From Strongylocentrotus purpuratus (taxonomy: Eukaryota > Echinodermata > Echinoidea > Camarodonta > Strongylocentrotidae), in assembly GCF_000002235.5 (NCBI RefSeq), contig NW_022145611.1, forward strand, positions 7,032,242 to 7,096,241: a stretch of 64,000 bases of DNA, written 5' to 3'. The translations under genes and the position numbers were made by a program. The notes beneath the pieces were generated by a model. It did not search any database and was not told where the DNA came from. It was given only the letters and a program-made list of their open reading frames with translations. The first letter of the stretch is position 1. Every line of letters begins with the position of its first letter. Of the stretch, positions 22,207 to 33,159 are shown one piece after another.

Positions 22207-24013
22207 CAGGCGAATCCAAGAGAGAGAGAGAGAGAGAGAGAGAAGGGAAAGGGAAAGAGGAGGAAAAGGGAAAGAAAGAAAAGGAAGAAAAAAAAAAAAA
22301 GGGGGAAAGAAGGAGATCAGGGGACCGGAAGGGCCTTGCCTCCCAGCTGTTACCTACCCCCCCCCCCCCCCCCCCCTCCCCCCCCCCCCACCCCGGGCAA
22401 AATATAAGAGAGAAGTAAGGAAAGGGAAAGAAAAAGGAAAAGAGGAGATAAAGAGAGGAAAAAGAAGAAGAAGAGAAGAAAAGAAGGGGGATACCAGGGG
22501 GATAATTTTCACCCACCCCGCCCAAAAGGGGGGGGGGGGGGGGGAGAAAGGGAAAGAGGAGAGCTAAAAAGGAACAAAACAGGAAGAAGAAAAGAAGGGG
22601 TAACAGTTGCGATTAATTCCGCCAAAAAAGTGTGGATCGGAGGGGGGGCGAAAGGCCCTTGCCTCCCCCCCCCCCCCCCTCAACCCCCATCAAACTTAAA
22701 ACAGAGGGAAGGAAGGGAAGGGGAAGGAAAAGAGGAGAGAAAGGGAAAGAAAGGGAAAGAAGAAAGGTAGGGGGATCAGTTGCGATTTTTCCCGCCAACA
22801 AGGTGGATCGGGGGTGGGGGGGGGGGGGCAATGGCGTACTGATGGGGGAGGGGGCTTAGGGGGAGACAGATGCCCCCAAATATAATTCAAACGTGGTTTA
22901 TTTTTAATTCGATACTGGTGATTTACAAATGTTGCTGAAATGACATAATTTTTCTCAATCTTTAGTTAATTATACTTTTTATGCGTTTGTTGGAAAATGG
23001 CAAATTCCTTATAAGGAAAGAAAGAAAGAATAGTAACCTGCCTTTCTCACAAAATAATAAGGTGTCAAAATTTGCTCATCTGACCCTAAATAAACTGCAT
23101 AAAACCCCTGAGCTTCCGTGGGCTCTGCCCCCCGGATTTCACCTAGAGCTCTAAGGCGGACACCTGCATGCTCATCTGACCGTGAATAAATGCATAAAAC
23201 CCCTGAGCTTTCGGGGGCTCTGCCCCCTGGATTTCACCTAGAGCCCTAAGACGGGCACCTAGATGCTCATCTGACGTTTAAATGCCTAAAACCCCTGAGC
23301 TTCCAGGGCTCCGCCCCCTCGAACCTGCCAGGAGCCCTAAGGCAGACCCCTGCATGCATGCTTGTCTGGCCGTAATAAAATGCCTAAAACCCCTGAGCTT
23401 CTGGGGGCTCCGCCCTGTGGACCCCATGCCAATTAGTGACCTACCAGTTTCACAAATAAGGTATAAAAATATGCTCATCTGACCGTAATTTAATGTATAA
23501 AACCCCTGAGCTTCTATGGGCTCCGCCCCTTGGACCCCACACCCATTTGTGTCCTGTCAGTGTCACAAATAAGGTATCAAAATATGCTCATCTGACCGTA
23601 ATTCATTGCCCAAAACCCCTGAGCTTCATGGGGCTCCGCCCCCTGGACCCCACGCCTATTCGTGATCTGCCAGTGTCACAAATAAGGTATAAAAATATGC
23701 TCATCTGACCGTAATTCATTGCCCAAAACCCCTGAGCTTCCTGGGCTCCGCACCCTGGACCTCACGCCTATTCGTGACCTGCCAGTGTCACAAATAGGGT
23801 ATCAAAATATGCTCATCTGACGGCAATTTAATGTATAAGACCCTTGAGCTTCTGGGGGCTCCGCCCCTCGACCCCCGCCGAGAAATGGTCTACCCCCCCC
23901 CCCCCTCCAAACGTTTTTGCCACTGCCGATGTCACCATTACGTACCAATATTTGGATCGCATAATTTCAAATTTGGCCCCCCCCCCCCTAAAAAAATCCT
24001 GGATCCGCGCCTG
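22207..24013. mobile_element. Non-autonomous hAT-like element with perfect 8-bp target duplication and a visible empty site
   Basis: The left end is caggcgaatccaag and the right end is ctggatccgcgcctg, imperfect inverted repeats sharing CAGGCG and a GGATCCAG-like block. ggctccca is duplicated at 22,199-22,206 and 24,014-24,021. In duplicon B the corresponding place (33,978-33,985) has a single ggctccca with both flanks continuous. The 1,807-bp interior is non-coding: GA-rich repeats separated by long C and G runs (22,210-22,860), an AT-rich piece, and the tandem repeat at 23,105-23,880. The Pro/Gly/Arg-rich frames across it are artefacts. Confidence 0.92.
23105..23880 (+). repeat. Tandem repeat inside the hAT element, eight units of 92-113 bp
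   Basis: Units start at cccctgagcttc (23,105, 23,200, 23,292, 23,400, 23,503, 23,616, 23,729) and the variant cccttgagcttc (23,841). Each continues with a gggctccgccccctgg block, a variable middle with gccagtgtcacaaataagg, and gctcatctgaccgtaat. The three later intervals are the most regular (112-113 bp), suggesting the youngest amplification is at the right. Confidence 0.9.
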
Positions 24014-24593
24014 GGCTCCCATACTAAAACATAACGACATGATATTGAGATCGATGAATATTTATCATTAAACTACTTTAAAGGTTCCAATATTATTTAG
24101 GGCTGGCGCACGGATCCCTCCACTAATCGAATGACTAAAACAATTAACAAAATCCTTTCTGATCATTAAACGCAAATAGATTTATAATACTTTGTCACGG
24201 TAAAACTTTCAAAAATAATTATTGATTCATAAACAATTCATGAGTACGATGAGCTGATCCCTAGACTGGTTATGACAGAGTTAAGATATAACGAAGTATC
24301 TTGTTTTCGATTGGATAATTATGATAGTGCTACAATATCTACGTACTAATTTCTGGAGTCGATCAGATCAGTTTTTTCCCGATTTTTATCATTAATGATA
24401 GTCCGTTTTCACTCAAAATTTCAGATTATCTTTAATGGTACATCTAGCATTGAAGTCACTAACTTAGCACCACTATCCCTCATCAGAACAATGTCGCCAA
24501 GTCTCTTTAATGTAAAATTATGTTTGCTAAGCAAGCAAATAGTTCTTTGTAACATTTATCTGTCATTTCCGCGAATCTTTACTTTATCTAGTA

Positions 24594-24766
24594 CAGTCAA
24601 ACCTGCTTTAGAGACCACCTGTCTACAAGGACCACATTTTTGGTTTCCCTTGAAAATGGTTTTTCATTGAAACATGTACTAAAGGAACCTGTCTGCAAAG
24701 ACCACCTGTCAATAAAGACCACTTTTCTTGTCTCCCTAGGGTGGTCTTTATAGACAGGTTTCACTG
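24594..24766. mobile_element. Tc1/mariner-type MITE with TA target duplication and an empty site
   Basis: The ends cagtcaaacctg and caggtttcactg are inverted and flanked by TA on both sides. The subterminal regions repeat the gaccacctgtct/gtggtctttatagacagg motif in both orientations. Duplicon B has the uninterrupted sequence ctagtattatata at 34,431-34,443 with one TA. At 173 bp it is a non-coding MITE of a type widespread in animals. Confidence 0.9.
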
Positions 24767-26490
24767 TATTATATACATGAGGTTATTTTCATTCATTCGA
24801 GCACTCTTTTCTCAAGTCATCTTACCTGCACGATTTCGATCTCTATTATCAGCTGAACTGAGATTTGATCGGGATGAAGTCTGATCTCTACACTCACGGA
24901 TATCTGCCAAATGTAACAGAATTAAGAAAATATTATACATCTTTTTTTTTTCCACAATACGAAAGCCTTTCAGTTGTAATAAAAGACACATCCCATTTTT
25001 AAGAAGAAATAAAAAGAGGTTTTCCCTGGATATTTTCCCCCAAAACACGATTCCCTCCAAGTGCTGGCACCCCCCCCCCATAACTCAACGATTCCGAGAT
25101 TGCTGAGACTCCCTGAGAAGAAGAAGATTCCCAAATATTGCCGAATTTAGAAGTAAAAAAAGTTCCTTCCTCCTCCCCTCCCCCCCCCCCCCCCCCTAGC
25201 CTCAAAGGCCTGGAGGCTATTCCTAATGCTGGAAGCTGGTAAGATTTTTACCCTTCCGCTCTCTAATCCTTCGAATTTTGACACCCCTCATTTCTTACCT
25301 TGTATCCCCCTTCACTGTGGCTTATGGTTGCCATCTTAGTATTTTCTGAAATATAGAACAGATGTTCAATCAATGATTATGTGAGAGCAGAATTCATCAA
25401 CATAAAAATAAAATTACCAGATGCGATTTATGAAAGTTTTATATTTTATAACCGATTCTAATTTCAGAACTTTAAGAGCGGCGAAACATTCTTAAAGAGG
25501 GAAGAAACACGATTTAAAAGAGCCCCCTCCCCTCTTTTTTGTGGAAAAGGAGCACCTATAAATAGTGAATATAAAGAAAACTAATTCTTTCTTCACAATC
25601 AGTGAAAATTTGCTGTGCTTCAAGCTTCTTCAGGCGTATGTCGTAGTTGGCGCTATTGCTATTGCGAGGTGGTAGAATGTGATCGTACCCACATAACTGT
25701 AAATGCTGTAGTTTGTACTCTCATGAACTTGGACTTTGGTCTTTGTAAACACAAAGCCAAAATAGAAAAAGGAAATATGACAAAACAGTTCGAGTTTCAA
25801 CAGAAATACAAAAGGAAATATTAAGTTGAGAGTAACAATCATCGCATGCATTGGACTCTTGGAAGTTTAAAATTTAGATGCAATCCTTGAAATTCACCTT
25901 TGGGGGAGAAAGATTGGGGATAGCTCCGTTTGGAGTGGAAATCCACTAAAAAATATGGAATACACTCTCAAAGGGTTATTCAATCACTACTTGGGACAGC
26001 TTTCAAATCCAAAGAATTGTTCCCCAATACGACGTTTTAAATAATCACTAACGTTTATGACGTGTTTTTCATGACAACTTTGAGGTAAAAATAAATCCAT
26101 CACCTATAGGGCTACGCCATAGGGGGCACCTCAGAGCATTTGGCGAGGGGACACAGATTCCGGGATTTTTTTTAAAGTACCCCTCCCCCCCCCCCAAATT
26201 GCCCTTTTCTTTAATGATTAGGGCGATTCTCAACTTTTGAAAGTACTCGTTTTTCCTTCTGATATTGTGTCTCATTATATTACTAATACGAAAATGTTCC
26301 TCTTGTTTCTTAGGTCTATCTATTGTGCCCTGGTAAACTCCTTTAGTAAAATCTCCTAGGAATTGGAGCAGCTTTCTATAGTAACCTGCTCCTCTGTTTT
26401 ATTCAAGACTGTTAACCAATGGAGTCCAGGGTAGGAGAGTCAAAATGCCCCCGCAAGAACAACGAGTGCCCTATTTTCAAAGCATAGTCA

Positions 26491-27298
26491 CAGTGGTGTA
26501 GCTTGGGCTAAGTCATTAGGGTGGGGGCGCCCGTCTTAACCCTAATAAGGCCGGGGGGGGCATTATGCCCCCCACGATTTTTCCGATATTAAATGTGTTG
26601 CGTCACCCCAATCAGATATTTCATCAAAGAAGATTTCTTTTTCATCCCTTGGACACATGAATATACGGACACCATTTCGAGTGGGGGCCGTGATGGCCTC
26701 TTGCCCAAAATTGCGATCTCCAATATTGCGAGCGAGCGAGAAAAAAAAGGGGCACTTTTGTTATGCCAAAAATGTTATTTAGTCATCAATACACACTAGA
26801 TAAAATGTAAAATTATATCTCGTTGCCAGGGATCATCCTAATTTATCAATTTTGCGAGAATTATTGAAGCCAACAGAGGGAGAAAACAACTCTTTGTTTG
26901 TGGTATAAATTCAATTTTTGATATAAAAGACAATAAATATGATCATAATCGGGCGCCATGCTGCTGGAAACATGACGAGGTTCCCAAATATCGTTGGGAA
27001 TATTAATGGTCCTCACGTTCTAAAAGTACCTTGTTTCTAAATTTTGAGGACTAGCGAGGAAAATGACAATTTCTTATCTCTGAAATATTATTTCCTCATC
27101 AAAATACCCGAAATGATATCCATTTGAGCATTTTGCAGTTTTGTGTACCATGTTATCATGAAGTTGTCGTCATTCCAATCTATTTCATAATCTTATCTCA
27201 TATTCTTTTTTCCTTTGCTTCATCCCTCTCTCTCTCTCTCTCTCATCTTTTAATGACCATTGGATAGAGGGAAACGTGCCCCCGTAGGTACACCACTG
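26491..27298. mobile_element. Non-autonomous hAT-like element (copy in duplicon A)
   Basis: The termini cagtggtgta and tacaccactg are perfect 10-bp inverted repeats, flanked by the 8-bp duplication catagtca (26,483-26,490 and 27,299-27,306). The interior of 808 bp has a G run, a C run, a segment with tgcgtcaccccaatcagat and a CT microsatellite near 27,226-27,244. It has no transposase. The short open frame at 26,593-26,799 recurs in the copies but has frame changes among them, so I do not treat it as a gene. Confidence 0.9.
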
Positions 27299-29165
27299 CA
27301 TAGTCATGTTTGTTTTTTCCCCGGCCTTTTAAATGCTACCATTCTAAAAAATGAAGGCTTGTACTTTTCATAAAGTTTGCCCATTTCAACTAGCGAAGAG
27401 TGCCAACTCAAAATGGATAGGTATAATGAAAGATCTCTTCTATAGTTTTATATTCACTGAATAACTGAAGAGGTTCTATTTTTATTGGTTAGGTAACTTG
27501 AGAATAAGTTTTTTCTTTACCATCAGTGGAAAATTACCTGTTTTGATAAGCCTTCACTTGCTGTGCTGCAATCTTCTTCAGAAGTAAGTCGTAGCTGGCG
27601 GTATTGCTGACTAAAGGGACACTACTCAGGAGCAGAACCATCTACATGCACAGTGTGGGTCAAAAAATAAAACAATAGGGATTTGGGTATTAATTCGGTC
27701 TTTGCAGATCAAAAAAGCATCCTTAACAAAATTAATCATGCCACACATATGAAAGAACATTTGTGCGTGTGTGTGTTTGTGTGTGACTTTGCTTCTGCGA
27801 AAGTATTGCAGGGAGGGCAGGTAAATTAGCCTTACATTTACAAAAGTGGGAGCAAGTGAAATTTTCATGAACCTGCAAGTGCAGCCTCATAAAAATGATT
27901 TTTTTTAAAATATATTTCTTTTTAAATAGATTATTTTTATTTTTCTGTCACTCCAATTTGGGGTATTCTGAGGAAGCTAGGAACAGTGCGTGGTCGGGTG
28001 GTGTGTGTCTCATGGTGAGGGGGCGGGTAGTGGTGTGTTTGGTTGGATGGGGTTATTTCTTTTACGTTACAACTGTTATCATTTTTGTTTTCATCAATCG
28101 TACAATCAATGCCATGAAATTGAATTCATGGCAAGATGAAAAGCAACTGTACTTTATTTCTAAGATTGATTTGTATTGTTTGGAATCAATAACAAAAATA
28201 TTTTAAAAAAAGCATATGCAATGCAACTCATTTGATGCTTTCAATTCATTCTCTTAAACTTTTGCGCACGTCGATTTTTGCACTCACGCAAAAAATGTCT
28301 CCTTTTCATCCAAGCGTAAACGCATACCACACAAAAATGATACCGAATGATTCGGGATATAACACTCTTTCAAAAAATGTATGATGACTTATCGTTCGTA
28401 GCCGACTTTTAAAATAGCTTAAATGACAATTTTCTGAGTGTAAAGTTATTTTTACTAACACGGTATAAACTGAGTTTGGCCAACCCTGTTCGAGTTGCAC
28501 AACTATGAATTATGGCGACTACTGCTGGCCAAACTCTGTGTATATATGGCACTGCTCGCGAGACCATACTCTTAGAAGACAACATATACCGAACGTACAC
28601 AGGAAAAAATGTCTTCAACATATTATACATGACAAGGATATTTTGCGTTGCGACTTGTTGATATTTAAGCTACATAAAAGCACATATTTCTTTCTTCATT
28701 CCTTATCCAACATAAACTGAGGACATATATTGGAATAGACAACTGAAATGAAAAATAATATATTTTTGTAAAACAAAGCTTCAGTGTTATAGCATAATTT
28801 TGCAATTCGGAACCAGTTCTGCGTGACAGATATGTGCAGTAGCTGACTTGCTATTTACACGGTCATGAAGATGGAATTCGTTGCTTTCTGTATTGCAAGT
28901 ACAATATTGATACGAATTTTTCGAGACTGAAATACGAAAAATGAGAAGAATGTAATACAGGATACTCAGTAGAATCAGAAAATCGTTCCACGGAAATTGT
29001 AGGAAGGTGATCAAATTATTGGTTAGAATTTGTTGAAAAGTCCACTTTTATTTTATCGACACACTGACTTCAATCCGTACCCGTCGGCGGTTTCAGAATA
29101 ATATCACTGCCTCCCCCCCCCCCCCCCCAAAAAAAGAGAGAAAAATCCGGACTATCACCCGGACA

Positions 29166-29551
29166 CAGGCGCGTACACAGGGGGGGGGGGGGGGGGGGGG
29201 GGGGGGGGTGGGGGGGGGGGGGGGGGGTTTTATTAAAAAAAAATATATATATATATATTCCCATGGCTGACCTTAAAAAGCTGACCTTACCCCCCCCCCC
29301 CCCCCCCCCCCAAACGGAGCAAAATGTCAAATTTCAAATTTCGAGACCAAAAAAAAAAAAAAAAAAGTGTCCTCTTGCGAAAATTTTGCAACGACTCAGC
29401 CAGCCGCTGAATAAGCGGGGGGGGAGGGGGGGGGGGGTAAGGTCACCTTTTTTTGGTCACCCATTAGCACAATTTTTCCAAAACACACCCAAAAAAAATG
29501 AGGGGGTTTCGACCCCCCCCCCCCCCCCCCCCTTCCCTGCGTACACGCCTG
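29166..29551. mobile_element. hAT-like element with GCGCGTAC termini (duplicon A copy)
   Basis: The left end caggcgcgtacacaggg and right end ccctgcgtacacgcctg are inverted repeats. The right flank is tctgtaag, which matches the left flank tctgtgag of the related copy at 60,005. The present left flank (cccggaca) results from a later deletion. The interior carries extreme G and C runs (about 29,180-29,228, 29,289-29,310 and 29,512-29,532) and no coding sequence. Confidence 0.8.
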
Positions 29552-30290
29552 TCTGTAAGTAAAAGTCTCTGGGCCTGTGGGAAAAGGTCGTCTTGACCAA
29601 TTACAACCGGTACTTGTCCGGTTGTATCCATAAAAGTAAATTAATGGATAAATTGGAAATCTACAAATCTGTGAGGATAAATAATATTAAAAAATAAATT
29701 TACTTACATATTGAAGGCAACGAGGAATATTGAAAATCATGTGTCGCACAAGTATGAAATTCGCATTCGAAATATTTGTCTCCCTCACCGATTGAAAATA
29801 TTGGCAAATTGCATTACCACGATCTACGTGCATGCAGGGAACATGAAAGTACAAGCAAAATGTATATTACAGGTTCCTCCACGGAAGCGAATACCAATTA
29901 CTTAGTACACACAAGTTCAATAACGAAATTTCCAAAAACCCCTGAACAACGCAGTACTTCGTGACATTAGAGGTACACGTTTTTTATTTATAGTTTATTA
30001 CATAATTGTGTACTCTTTCCAGGTTAATATTTTTGTTCCAACTCAGGCCTCGTTTCATAAAGCTTGATATCAATAACGAATTCTAAAATTCTATTTTAAC
30101 TATAAAATGCAATGATTTTAATGAATTGTAAAAACTATCGTAATTCAGTATTGAAAATAAGTTTTATTAAACGTTGTTCCACACACTATAACTGCATCTG
30201 CCGTGTGATATAATCGATCCATACATTTAAGTCCAATCGTTGGCCTAGCTGTACGATCACTTGGTCAGCTTTCTGTCTTTGCCTACAAAC

Positions 30291-30868
30291 GGTTTATTGC
30301 TGTTTGGTCTACAATGGTCTAATAACCATTTCGTCTACTTTGGTCTAATGACCATTCAGGCTAATAGCTGTTTGGTCTAATTTTCATTTGGTCTTATCTC
30401 CAATAAGTTTACTAAACATGTGTGCTATTGGCCATTTAAATGGTCTAATTTCTAGTTTGCCTAATTCCCAGTATGACTAATGCCCATTTTGTCTTCTACA
30501 CTCTAAAAACTGAAACGTTAAATGTCAATTTAAAAGAGCCGAGGAGTGACCACTCTTTCAAAATGTCAGATTGTTTCTTTTAACCTGCTAGATTCAACCT
30601 TTATAGTGTTGGATCCAGCATGTTCAAAGTGTTAATCTACCATTTTGAAAGAGTGGTCACTCCTCGGCCCTTTTAAATGGTGATTTAACATTCCAGCTTT
30701 TAGAGTGCATCCATAAGATATAATATTCATTATGATTATTATTATTATTTATGATTGAATGATTATTAGACCATATGGAGAGTAGACGGGCTTGGTGTAC
30801 ACCCAGTGGAAATAGACCAATTGGGTATAGTAGGTGAACCGGTTCAATAGACCAAACGGCAATAAACC
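30291..30868. mobile_element. Candidate element built of TGGTCTAAT repeats with inverted ends
   Basis: ggtttattgctgtttggtct at 30,291 and the inverted agaccaaacggcaataaacc ending at 30,868 bound a block rich in degenerate ttggtctaatgaccat repeats. It contains the later MITE insertion at 30,499-30,707. Copies recur in each module (near 40,363, 44,840, 49,395, 53,945, 56,709 and 61,460). In the young array the right arm has lost its last ten or so bases. No target duplication was found, so the boundaries are provisional. Confidence 0.55.
30499..30707. mobile_element. TA-flanked MITE with CACTCTAAAA ends (copy 1)
   Basis: The ends cactctaaaaactgaaacgt and agcttttagagtg are inverted and extend through long arms containing gagtgaccactctttcaaaa and its complement. 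The empty site cttctatccataag is seen at about 40,545, 45,030, 49,585, 54,135 and 61,650. Filled copies have TA on both sides (here the right one is changed to CA). Confidence 0.88.
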
Positions 30869-30941
30869 CCTTCAAACTAGCTACAAACCAGGCATAATTA
30901 GATGTTAAGCGCTCTGCGTTTCAAGGAAAAAATTACTACTA

Positions 30942-31232
30942 GGGGGATGTTTCACAAAGAATAAGATCGACTTTAAGTTGGACTTAACTATGGCAGGCCG
31001 TTCATGCCAATAGTTGCTCTCACCATTGGTCTTTCAATTATGATCTTTAGATAATATTTTTCCCTAAATTAATGAACTATCAAAGGATGTTAATTCTGTA
31101 GATCCGTAACCACAATTGGTACGTCCCTTGAGAAACCAATGCCAGTCAATGATGAGAGAAAATAGTTGCATGAACGGCCTGCCATAGTTAAGTCCAACTT
31201 AAAGTCGGTCTTAGTCTTTGCGGAACACCCCC
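30942..31232. mobile_element. MITE with about 70-bp inverted arms (GGGGGTGTTTC family)
   Basis: gggggatgtttcacaaag and its counterpart ctttgcggaacaccccc open long arms that both contain taagttggacttaactatgg, caggccgttcatgc and their complements. Copies in the same module position lie at 40,770-41,059, 57,361-57,652 and 61,875-62,165. It is absent from the three young array units, where the neighbouring SINE head is also shortened. Superfamily not determined; PIF/Harbinger-like ends are possible. Confidence 0.8.
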
Positions 31233-31233
31233 A

Positions 31234-31380
31234 GGTTCCCATTTACTTCACCTGGGTGAAGTTCAGCACAATGTTAGATGAATTTCTTGCTGAAGGAAAT
31301 CAACGTCCTGGAGTGGGACTCGAGCTCATGACCTTATGATTGAAAGACGAGAGTCAGAACCACTACACCATGACGCTTCC
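31234..31380 (-). mobile_element. tRNA-derived SINE
   Basis: Read on the minus strand it starts gaagcgtcatggtgtagtgg, with an RNA polymerase III box-A-like tggtgtagtggttc (31,357-31,370). A box-B-like gagctcgagtccc follows (31,315-31,327) at tRNA-like spacing. A body with cagcaagaaattcatc, attgtgctgaacttcaccca and ggtgaagtaaatgggaacct then ends against the MITE. The body resembles a tRNA-type SINE family I associate with sea urchins, by recollection and not by a search. Copies lie at 41,061-41,207, 45,259-45,379, 49,811-49,931, 54,364-54,484, 57,654-57,795 and 62,166-62,313. They share one insertion spread by duplication. In three copies box B is closer to the tRNA consensus (gttcggatccca type). 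Confidence 0.75.
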
Positions 31381-31619
31381 ATGTATTATATGGATTATAT
31401 AAATTCTACACGATAAGGCTTGATATGGGTTTCGCTTTTCTTAACGTCGTATTCTTTTCCTTCTTTTCTTATGTATTTATTATTTTTTCGACCTCTGATG
31501 TTTTTTCCCCAATTTTTCTTGTTTATTTCTTTATTATCATTCTCTTGTTTTCTTTTCTTACTTGCCTTGCGTTTTTCTTATATGCCTGATATTTCTTCCT
31601 CTTTTTCAAAGCATAGTCA

Positions 31620-32177
31620 CAGTGGTGTAGCGTGGGCTAAGTCATGTGGGTGGGGCGCCCGTCTTTAGTCCACTAGATCAGCGGGGTTTTTTTTCCTCCA
31701 ACATTCGGTTTATTCACGGGACTCTTTGAGAAGTTAAAATGTGTTGCGTCAGTCCAATCAGATATTTCATCAAAGAAGATTTCTTTTTCATCCCTAAGAC
31801 ACATAGATATACTGACACCATTTCGAGTGGGGGTCGTGATGGCCTCTCTCCCAAAATTGTGATTTCCAATATTGCGAGCGAGCGAGAAAAAAGGGCACTT
31901 TTGTTATGCCAAAAATGTAAGTTAGTCATCAATACACACTAGATAAAATGTAAAATTATATCTTTGGTCTCTTTGCCAGGGACCATCCTAATTTATCGAT
32001 TTGCGAGAATTATTGAAGCCAACAAAGGGAGAAAAACTCTTTGTTTGTGGTATAATTCAATTTCGATATAAAAGACAATAAATAAGGTCATAATCGGGCG
32101 CCATGCTGCTGGAAACATGACGAGGTTCCCAAATATCGTCTTAGATCATCATGGGGATATTAATGGACCTCACTATC
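31620..32177. mobile_element. Right-truncated copy of the catagtca-flanked hAT element
   Basis: It begins with the same left flank (tttcaaagcatagtca) and terminus cagtggtgtagc as the complete copy. It loses homology after ggacctcactatct, before the right terminus. Further left, the flanking sequence differs from that of the complete copy, so the junction was moved here by recombination, not by a new transposition. Further truncated copies start at 41,447, 45,998, 50,550 and 55,103. Confidence 0.8.
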
Positions 32178-32373
32178 TTTTTCTTGAGATATTGTACATC
32201 CTACTTACAGTAAAACCTTGCTGTCTGTCTCTTTATGAACTTGTCCTTATCGCAACTTTTAATTCTCGATCTGAATGTTAGGATACTGTACATTATAGAT
32301 TCATACCAATATTTTTTTACTTTGGTTACCTTTCATTTCCACTTTCAATCTTTAGACTACTTTCTGTACTATA
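32178..32373. other. Spacer between duplicons A and B
   Basis: About 200 bp after the loss of hAT homology and before the start of duplicon B. I see no counterpart in the rest of the window. Confidence 0.5.
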
Positions 32374-33159
32374 CATCTGCTTTGTTTCTTTGAATACTGT
32401 TTATTCTCTCTTTCTCTCTCTTTTCCTCTCTCTTTTTCTCTCTATTTCTATTACTTAATATAATCATGAATTATCAAAATTAACTTTGCTTTTCAGAATA
32501 CTGTTTATCGGATTCACAGCACATTACTAAGTTTTCAGGGTTATAAATTTTATAACGTAATTGTTTGAATATTGTTCATCAGATTCAAAACTGTTATTGT
32601 TTTCCTCCTTTCTCTCCCTCTGTTCATTTTTTAAATAAATAATAAGACTTGCTTGGATGTTTGAATATATCGTATAGGAAGAATCTTTATTCATTTCTTT
32701 ATCTCTATAATCATGCCTTAATAAAAGAGTTGCTTGTTTAAACATGGAATTCTGTAAATCTAATATTAAAATCATATTTGCCAGTAAGATATACTATTTT
32801 TATTTAAATTCATATTTCAAATCTATATTAATTTCTTAAGAATACCAAACCAGAAAACAGGGTGAAGAGGAGAATATGGGTGAATGTAAATTGGTAATGC
32901 TATTTTTTTTCTTCATTTCCACCCAGGGATGCTTGTAGACCCCATTTTTGCATTCAACAAAATTCAACAAAATTTGAAAAATTAACCAAATTGAAGTATT
33001 CAGGCAATCGTCACCTCGTATTCGAGCAATAAGGTAGTCCAGAATCTGACCGTTCTTATCTTTTATCTCTATAAAACAATATTCCCTATGCACTTGCTTC
33101 AATCTGCCGAAGATGGCGTTGTAAAAAGTCGGCGACACGTCATCTTCAGCTTGCAGCGA

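Larger units (their letters stand above)
19243..32177. repeat. Segmental duplicon A
   Basis: From catctgctttg at 19,243 onward the sequence aligns in order with 32,374-42,048. Shared landmarks are the CT-rich tract (19,270/32,405), the segment with gaagatggcgttgtaa (21,823/33,110), the gggctggc segment (24,100/34,060), the hAT copy (26,491/36,025), the hAT copy with gcgcgtacac ends (29,166/38,775), the SINE (31,234/41,061) and the truncated hAT copy (31,620/41,447). The offset changes from about 9.5 to over 13 kb because of insertions and deletions. Copy A carries the 22,207 and 24,594 insertions; copy B carries the 33,160 insertion. No conserved gene was recognised within it. Confidence 0.9.

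Noticed and set aside
22160-22890. Arg/Glu- and Pro/Gly-rich frames of up to 128 codons on both strands
   Set aside because: GA repeats and C/G runs inside a non-autonomous transposon; no domain.
26593-26799. Frame starting MCCVTPIRYFIKED that recurs in most modules
   Set aside because: It lies inside a non-autonomous hAT element, and its length and frame vary with A-run and G-run changes among copies.
29070-29562. Pro- and Gly-rich frames around the longest G and C runs
   Set aside because: Homopolymer translation; the run lengths themselves may be assembly estimates.
31234-31380. A genuine tRNA gene on the minus strand
   Set aside because: Box A and box B are recognisable but no proper acceptor stem or anticodon arm forms, and the sequence continues into a SINE body.
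31420-31668. Hydrophobic frame starting MIWVSLFLTSYSFPSFLMYL, repeated in modules, resembling a membrane protein
   Set aside because: It is T-rich low-complexity DNA. The frame shifts among copies and ends inside the hAT fragment.
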